From Congeria kusceri (Eukaryota > Mollusca > Bivalvia > Myida > Dreissenidae), in assembly GCA_027627225.1 (NCBI GenBank), contig CM051034.1, positions 47,704,881-47,768,880 of the forward strand: DNA of 64,000 nucleotides. Direction: 5' to 3'. Positions 56,651 to 64,000 of the stretch are shown in pieces; the stretch's first letter is position 1; every line of letters begins with the position of its first letter. The notes under the pieces are model-generated. The model worked only from the letters and a program-made list of their open reading frames with translations. It was not told where the DNA came from and ran no database searches. The translations under genes and the position numbers were made by a program.

Positions 56651-58019
56651 TAAACTAAAATTATAAAATATGTACACTCTAAAACTTAAAATTATTCGGT
56701 CCTCCGAATGGCATTAGCACCTCGCTAACACATCCAAAACAAATCCCCCGAAAGCTACACCACCCACATTAACAGAAATGTTTTTCGTTTGCATATAAGG
56801 TATAACTCATATCAACAAAAATATTTTAAGTAAACAAAACACAAAGGCTAATAAATGTGTATCCATAAAAGTGTATAGTGCAGTCGATATTTTTATTTAA
56901 ACACAATTATCTATGCATTGTTTTTATTTTATTTTAATAACCGTCCATGTATTATCGTAAAATCATCATGATTCTATTATATGCTTATGCTAATAGATTA
57001 CGGCTCATTAACTTGGGGATATTATCATTTATACTAATTAAAAGATAATCAATGTTTGTAGGCTAGAGAACAAGCCATTTTATACAACGCAAGCTTGTCT
57101 AATACCGTGACTTTAGCATCGACACGAGTTAATGTTTCTTATAGTTCATTTTTGTCCAACAGTGAACAGTTCGTGAACTCATGTTTGCCCTTTTGGCAGC
57201 GCTCGTACCGCTAGTATACATTCGGCAATGTTTCTATACTTATTATTTTATACGTTCCGTACGATACAAAAAGTCGCATAGTTGTTTAATTCCGGAAAAC
57301 TACAATAAAATCACTCCCATCCTTCCATGTAGTTCTGGGTCAACTTTCAGGTTCAACATGCTTTAAAGCGGTTTAAACCCCAATGGTTTGTATTGACCTT
57401 TTCAAGGTGGTAGCCTAAGTTTTAATCATTCCATGTTTTGTGTTGTGTTGTGTGTATTGGACTGTGTTATATAGGCAATTGTTGACTTGCCTCCAATAAC
57501 GGACCTAAGGGTGTTAATAAGGGTCTCTTCTCACCTGCTGATCTTTCTGGGATTTTCATTGTCATATATTTGCTAAGAAATTAGATACTCGCCATTTTGT
57601 TGTTTATTGTCAGTTATACAACACGCATGATGACATAGTTTCAACACCTTCCGTCGTCAATGCTGTTTCAAAACGCTGATGTCAACAGCAATGGACTTCC
57701 GGTATTAGGGTCCTACTGATAGTGTGTTCAGTTTGGCATGTAATTTATGATGTTTGTATCTCCAAATGCTCTTAATGACTGATAGTATTAAAAACGTCGT
57801 TCCGGTGTCTTGGAATATATGTTTTGTCATCTATCTGTTGACATTTAATATAGTTACTTGTAAGCAAACATACTTATTGTATGTGATTGTAAAATTAAAC
57901 ATTACCAGCTATTCTGCCAAACCTTAATAGTTAATCAATTGTATAAAATGTATTGTGCGTGTCGTTGGATAATGATTATGGGGTAATATATCTAAAGAGT
58001 TATTACTCACGATACGAGC
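56651..58019. other. Spacer between the two duplication copies
   Basis: AT-rich unique sequence. One isolated 38 bp satellite-like unit occurs near 57380-57420 (TTTGTATTGACCTTTTCAA), and a TTGTGTTGTGTTGTGT stretch near 57440. No gene is seen. Confidence 0.5.
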
Positions 58020-59344
58020 ACATGCACGCATTCTCAAGATATTTCCTTATATCTTTTACCATTGTATAAATTACTCACGTCTCTGGGATTTAAAGCGTAA
58101 ACTTTAACTTTGTGAAAACGCAATTGTCTGTTTTATACAATGCAAGCTCACGTTCGTTTGAATTCATATACTGGATTAGACCCAAAACAGGTGTGTAATT
58201 CAAAATTCATTTTAATCGCTAAAATCCAACGCGGCCTAAATCTTGCATAAAATGACAAGGGTGTGTTTGGCTAGCGATGGGCTTCATAGTCATAAAGCTC
58301 CGCATGTGAAGTTCGAGACATGCCCACAGCTTGTTGCAACTGATTTAAAACCTGCGGTGGTGGGTACATTGGCAGGACATACAATGTTTAGTCTGAATTT
58401 ATAATTGTGAGAAAGTGTAAATAATTTTGTTTATAATTGCATACCCTCTAAAAGTAACAATTGGGAGCCATACTGTTACCGTATGAAACCTATTAACTTT
58501 TGATTCCCGGTCATCACGTTGTACCATCGGACTCCTAAACAGTGGGTGGGGAAACGGCTGCGGTTTGAAAGGAGATAGGATATTTAAAAAAATCCAAAAT
58601 GCTGGAATGTTACGAGCGGCGACAGGGTGTCCGAATAGAAAGTTTGTTTCGCCATTATAAGCGCTATTTTTAGATGTCAAAATGTACGATTACTTGCACC
58701 GGTGGGGTATCTTTGATAAACAATAATTAAATTTATCAACTCTTAACAGTATGGTACTAAACTAACATAAACAAAATACGTTAAATATTAGATTATTGTA
58801 ATATGTGATTGCTGTTTCATTCATTTTTGCACATGTAACTTTTTTTGTTTGTATACAGTATTCCGTTGATGACATATTTTTATTTAATTGCCATAAAAGA
58901 CTCATTTATTCAGAAAAAGATTACCACTTCACATAATTTCATACTTTAAATTGCTATTACACCCCTTGAATAATATACCCTTGAGTGACAAAATTATTGC
59001 AGTTGGCATAACCGTTTTGAAACTATGAAACTTGTGTTCCATTTATAACCTCATATCTTAATAAGTGGGTCTTATTAAGACAAACAAGCAATAAATTAAA
59101 GATTTCGGCCTCAAAGGCACCGTCTTCGGATGTTGACAATGAATTAGAAATGAAACGGGACTAAATTCAATTTTGACTATGGTTCTTCAGCAGCCTTGGT
59201 CGTCCAATAATTGGGTATATTACAGGTGCGTGTTATGTTCGCAAAAGCGAGAATTTACAAGACAATTATTATGCAGTGTGGGATATGCTATTTATATAAA
59301 TATCAAATATAACATTCATCACGTTAAATCTGTCAATTTTGTGT

Positions 59345-61555
59345 CTCCTTTTCAGTGATGTTAAATGTGATTTATAGCGACATTTTCAATATCGTTTTAA
59401 AAACCAAATGTTATCTATTGACCATTGCTGTGATGTAAACTACAGATGATTTTTGTAGTCCGTTTCCATTATGTATATCCCATATGATTGTTGTTGACTG
59501 TTTCAGTGATATTAACTTTCGATAACTCTTATTTATCATTTCGATGTTGTAAACCCTAGATGATTTGTATAGTCCGTTGTCATCATGTAAATTCCATATG
59601 ATTTATAGTGACTGTTTTAATAATGTAAATACCATATGATTGCTATTGACCGTTTCACTAAATGTAAATTCAACTAAATGCCAAATGATTTACATTGGCC
59701 GGTTCAATGTTGTAAATTCCATATGATTTGTTTATTCTGTTACCATGATGGTAATTCCATATGATTAGTATTGACCGTTTCACTGATGTAAATTCCATAT
59801 GATTAATATAGACCGCTTCAATGATGTTATTTCCATATGATTCGTAGTAACCGTTACCATGATGTAAATTCCATATGATTTGTATAGTACGTTACCATAA
59901 TGTAAACATATGATTGGTATTGACCGTTTCAATAATATAAATTCCATATGATTGATATAGACCGCTTCAATGATGTAAATTCCATATGATATGTATAGAT
60001 GTCTCCGTGGCGTATATTCCATATTATTATGTTGACCGTTTCAATGATGTACACCCCAGATGATTTCAATAGTCCGTTTCTATAATGTAATGGCCTTAAT
60101 ACATGTATTTGTAGTGACGGTTGTAATGATGCGTATTCCATAGGATCTGGATAGTCCAAGATGTAAATTCCATTTTATTTATATACTCCGCTCCAATGAT
60201 GTAAATTTCATATGATTTGTAGTGACCGTTTCCTTAATGTTAATTCCATATGATTTGTATAGTCCGTGACCATGATGTAAATTCCATATTATTTATATAC
60301 TCAGCTTCAATGATTGAAATTTTTTCATATGATTTGTAGTGACCGTTTCCATAATGTAAATTCCATATGATTTGTAAAGTTCGTTACCATGATGTTAATT
60401 CCATATGAATTGTATTGACCGATGATTTGTATAGACAGTTTCAGTTATGCTAATCACAGATAATTTGTATTGACTGTTGAAATGATGTAAAATTACATGA
60501 TTGGTATTAGCCATTTAAATGATAAACTCCGATGCCTTTTATTGACTGCTTTAATGTGTACTGTCCGTTTCAATGATGTATACCCAAAATAATTTGTATA
60601 GATAGTTTGAATGACAGTTTGTAAATTGCATATTACTTGTATTGGCCGTTTCAATGATGTAACCCCATATGATTTATATCGGCAGTTTTAATGATTTAAA
60701 TTTTAATGGCCGTTTCAATGATGTAAACTCCATATGATTTGTATTGACAGTTTTAATTATGTCAATTCCATAGGATTGATGTAAATTCCATATTATTTGC
60801 ATTGGCTGTTTCAGAGATGTAAACCCAAATGATTTGTATTGTCCGTTTCAAAAATGTATGCCCCACATGATTTGCATTGGCCGTTTCATTGATGTTAACC
60901 CCATATTATTTGTATTGTTCTTCATGTTGTAAATCCCATATAATTTGTATTGACGATTAAGATGATGAAAACCCCAAATGATATGCATTGGCCGTTTCAT
61001 TGATTGAAAATTCACATTTGTAATGATCGTTTATATGTAAACCACACCAACTTATATAGTCTGTTTCGTATACACCTAATTATTCGTAAGGTTCTTTTCA
61101 GTGATGTAAGCTGCATATTATTTGTATTGACCGTTTCAATGATGTAATAAAATGCATGATTTGTAATGATAATTTCAATTCTTTTCAGTGATGTAAGCTA
61201 TATATATTATTTGTATTGACCGTTTCAATGATGTAATAAAATCCATGATTTGTAATGACAATTTCAATTCTTTTCAGTGATGTAAGCTATATATATTATT
61301 TGTATTGACCGTTTCAATGATGTAATAAAATGCATGCTTTGTATTGACAATTTCAATTATTTTCAGTGATGTAAGCTATATATATTATTTGTATTGACCG
61401 TTTCAATGATGTAATAAAATGCATGCTTTGTATTGACAATTTCAATTACGTCATCCCTATCGACAGTTTCAACATACAGCTTTTTTTATTGACAGCGTCA
61501 ATGATGCTAGCTTTTGATTATATTGTCTTGACCGTTTCCATGATGTAAAATCCAA
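59345..61555 (+). repeat. 38 bp satellite, about 55 units
   Basis: 2.2 kb of imperfect 38 bp units: GATGTAAATTCCATATGATT followed by TGTATTGACCGTTTCAAT. Variants change CCATATGATT to CCAAATGATT and ATTGACC to ATAGTCC or GTGACC. Units are heterogeneous, so the array is not freshly homogenised, except at its right end. Confidence 0.93.
61088..61450 (+). repeat. Higher-order repeat of the satellite, ~92 bp x 4
   Basis: Four near-identical ~92 bp units begin TTCTTTTCAGTGATGTAAGC or the TTATTTTCAGTG variant. Each combines two and a half satellite monomers including GATGTAATAAAATGCATG. They are far more similar to one another than monomers elsewhere in the array, indicating recent local amplification. 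Confidence 0.85.
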
Positions 61556-61833
61556 AAAAGTAATAGTTGCACAGAGCATATTATTATTTTCTGTGCAGCA
61601 CATATTGTGATACCAGATATTGTTTTATCTTTTCGCAAACGTTTTCATCTGCATTACAGAAGTATTTCCCATCACTAAAATTGCATGTATATAATATCTC
61701 TTATATTTGCATATCAACGATACATCTCCTATTCACTCTTCCTGTAATTGCCTTATTAACATTACACATATTTTCTAAAAACCACAGCTGTCAATAACTG
61801 TATTAACGTAACTTGCATCAGAAATGCTGAATC

Positions 61834-62142
61834 ATGATGACACGAAACAATTTTCGACACAAATCCTACATCAGATTCCGCTTGGCCCTTAACCCGCCAC
61901 CAGTGAAGGGAGGCAGGAAGCAAGGGGTCCTCGATAGTTGTTGTTGTTGTATACCTCCATCCGGCCGCCGAATTCGCTCCATAGGTGACCTCGCTAAACT
62001 TAAATGTCGAGATTTAAATGAAACTCTCGACCTTACGCGGCCCATCTGGAAACGAATGTGTGAAGACCATTGCGATAACGTGGTGAGGCACTGCATCCTA
62101 TTTTCTAGCGATATGTTCAGGGGAGATCGACGCGTGGGGTAG
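61834..62142 (+). other. Hypothetical 102-codon ORF, cysteine-containing, unknown
   Basis: ATG at 61834 to TAG. After a basic N-terminal third come CCCC (36-39 region), PPSGRRIRSIGDLAKL, CRDLNETLDL, and a Cys-rich end with MCEDHC and VRHC. The middle part is collinear with the copy-A frame at 54676. The sequence just before the ATG (AACTTGCATCAG|AAATGC) could be a splice acceptor, and GACGCGTGGG|GTAGAT at the end a donor. No family is recognised, and a chance ORF in duplicated DNA is possible. Confidence 0.3.
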
Positions 62143-62433
62143 ATTCAACTGTTTGTTTAAAACCTTGTGAAATCAACTCTCCGACCTTATTTTACTCGGA
62201 GTACAAGGGTAGACAGAGCTCGATGTCTCCCCAAAATAGTCATCCATGTAACAATATCAACATTTTATGATAACCATATTTGATCTTTCTAGATTTCATT
62301 CATAATATCTTATTGATTTCATAAACATAGTGGTAATTCAGCACGTGTTCCGAGTTAATGAAAATGAGAACGTCCTCGTACAGACATAATGTTCAGTTTG
62401 ACTTTGATAGCTACCAAAGTAAACATCACCATA

Positions 62434-62600
62434 ATGATGATGATGATGTTGTTGATGATGATGTTAATGATAATAATAATGATGATGATGATAATCATGA
62501 TGATGAAGATTATTATGATAACGTCTAGGACGATGACTGCGATGACGACGAGGACGATGGCAATAATATGATTATGATGATGATTACGACGAGGATGAGG
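62434..62600 (+). repeat. GAT-rich microsatellite (copy B)
   Basis: Interrupted GAT/AAT/GAC triplets. A further short GAC/GAT run lies at 62731-62765. Confidence 0.92.
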
Positions 62601-62766
62601 AAAACGGTAAATACGCGTAATACATTAATAGAATCTTTAATATACATCAGACCTTGTATATATTGACATGATTAAAACATACAATTATAATCTATATACA
62701 CACAAAAAATGGCTAAATTTGATCAACAACGACGACGATGATGATGATAAGGATGATGATGTTGAT

Positions 62767-62889
62767 CAGGGGGTCAATTTATCTACATCTTGGATACCAG
62801 TGAAATGTGAATCACCGATGTTTCCAGGTGTCTACAGACACAATAAGATAGTGCAAAAATATCTGAAGGCTTTCAGGCGATTGATTTGA
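62767..62889 (+). other. ORF fragment shared by both duplication copies (copy B)
   Basis: Open frame reading QGVNLSTSWIPVKCESPM and on to a TGA at 62887-62889, collinear with copy A. Preceded by TTGATCAG. Unknown product. Confidence 0.25.
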
Positions 62890-63750
62890 TAATCCTAGTT
62901 TCTTTCTTCCACTGACTTAATGGATTACCAGGAAAGCCAAATTAAACCTTTTTTTCAATAGCAGTAGATGTAAGCGAAATATGCTTTATTAATCTTGTCA
63001 AAATACATTCGCCGAAGCTCAATTGGGTGTCTCCAAAAGTCCTTTTATGAATGGCCTCCCGCGAACAAAGCTTGTTATAATATGCCGTAAATATTTACTT
63101 ATGCGTTAACTTTTTGTTTAATTAGTACTGGAACGTCCTTGCCTCCACTGTTTGACTTTAGACATTGGCTATAAGTAATCTTACATCCGACTGAATAGAG
63201 GCCATATCAGAAGGGATAAGCCATTAGCCTCGCCTCGTTAATTATTTTCAGGGCAAAGCTACGCTATCCAACAGAGTTCCGTGACTATAAAAGATTATAC
63301 TGTAGACGGAGATGAACTCATAATTAACTACTTATTATTTGACCAACTATGTCAAACGTCTTTTAAATCCATATACTTTGCTGAACTGTAAAATAAATTA
63401 TACTGTTTGCACTGCAACGAGTGATATTGAAAAAATATTTGGCATTTATAAGTCTTAATAATTGGTGTTTGCTGTCGTAATGTACAATGTTTATATTTAT
63501 AATTATTTCTTAGCTGCGGTATTTATAATTCGTGGAATGACATTTGCCAATAGCGAAACACTCACGGATCTTCTAACGCATTTATTTAGAAGATAAACAC
63601 TCGAACCTCTTGTGTGAGCAAATCAAAAACGAAAGTTTTGTGGTAGCTTAGGTCATGCACACTCAATTCGTCGAATATCTTTAAGTTAATCTCACTTAAC
63701 TCACTTTTATAATGCAGTAACAATGCACAAAGAAATATGTCCATTGTCGT

Positions 63751-64000
63751 CTTGCCGATTAAAGGTAGCCTCGAAATGTTTGCATCGTAATCTTCATGTA
63801 CATCTCTTGATGCCCACTGGATTGTGGTTTGTGAAATACTTTACCAGTGGGTCTCGTTACGCCATGGGCGATCGACTATCCCGGTTTCAAAAATCCAAAT
63901 GATCTATATGACGTCACTTATAAAGAGATGACACAATACAATATTTAAATTTTGCTAGAGAGTCTCTGTATCCTAGGGGTAGTTTGACAAAATCGTGTTT
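63751..64000. other. Non-coding, no feature seen
   Basis: Sequence beyond the right breakpoint of copy B; no gene or repeat recognised. Confidence 0.5.

Larger units (their letters stand above)
58020..63750. repeat. Tandem segmental duplication, copy B
   Basis: Direct repeat of 51300-56650. It differs from A mainly by the expanded 38 bp satellite, the absence of the SINE, and a shorter stretch between 63330 and 63360, where A has about 370 bp more (55890-56230). Confidence 0.85.

Noticed and set aside
59780..60159. Minus-strand frames rich in HMEF/YGIYI units
   Set aside because: Translation of the 38 bp satellite; frames break with every unit-length change.

Overview
The window looks like a gene-poor, repeat-dense nuclear segment from a lophotrochozoan invertebrate, most likely a bivalve mollusc. 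The sequence is visibly AT-rich. The one confident host gene is an intronless invertebrate-type dopamine receptor. Around it lie an L1/Tx1-type LINE, tRNA-derived SINE sequences, several short inverted-repeat elements of kinds common in marine invertebrates, and many micro- and minisatellites. No bacterial or viral gene was recognised. The species call is an inference.

1-34.3 kb: a field of diverged, nested, partly rearranged tandem duplications. I name two alternating segment types. P copies start near 1, 12.74 and 27.4 kb; Q copies start near 18.95, 25.64 and 31.65 kb. A 7.6 kb L1-like element on the minus strand (ORF1 at 7131-8144, ORF2 at 1173-4905) interrupts the first P copy. Sister copies act as empty sites for this LINE and for a 559 bp inverted-repeat element at 25084-25642. 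They also show that four minisatellites (8.6-9.0, 9.0-9.7, 10.55-10.84 and 31.0-31.65 kb) grew from sequence that is present once or twice in the sister copies.

34.3-42.8 kb: a GTCT/GTCC microsatellite, about 2.8 kb of 5' flank, and the receptor gene (37783-39279, plus strand, 498 aa). Its start codon lies in the last unit of a 50 bp minisatellite, and its 3' flank holds four diverged ~135 bp repeats. Then come an inverted-repeat element, an array of TTCNNGAA palindromes, and a 1146 bp LTR-like remnant with 4 bp direct repeats, a primer-binding-site-like sequence and two tRNA-like segments.

42.8-51.3 kb: non-coding. It holds large trinucleotide arrays, a TGCCC/TACCG pentanucleotide block with G-quadruplex potential, a palindrome-rich element present twice (one copy swollen by microsatellites), a ~155 bp tandem repeat and another inverted-repeat element.

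51.3-64 kb: a direct tandem duplication of about 5.5 kb with a ~7.1 kb offset. A 38 bp satellite is short in the first copy (0.6 kb) and expanded to 2.2 kb in the second. The first copy alone carries a tRNA-derived SINE with a perfect 10 bp target duplication. Each copy contains two short reading frames with recognisably related translations; whether they are exons of an unknown gene is open.

The genes do not form a pathway. The receptor stands alone, and the two LINE ORFs form one retrotransposition unit.
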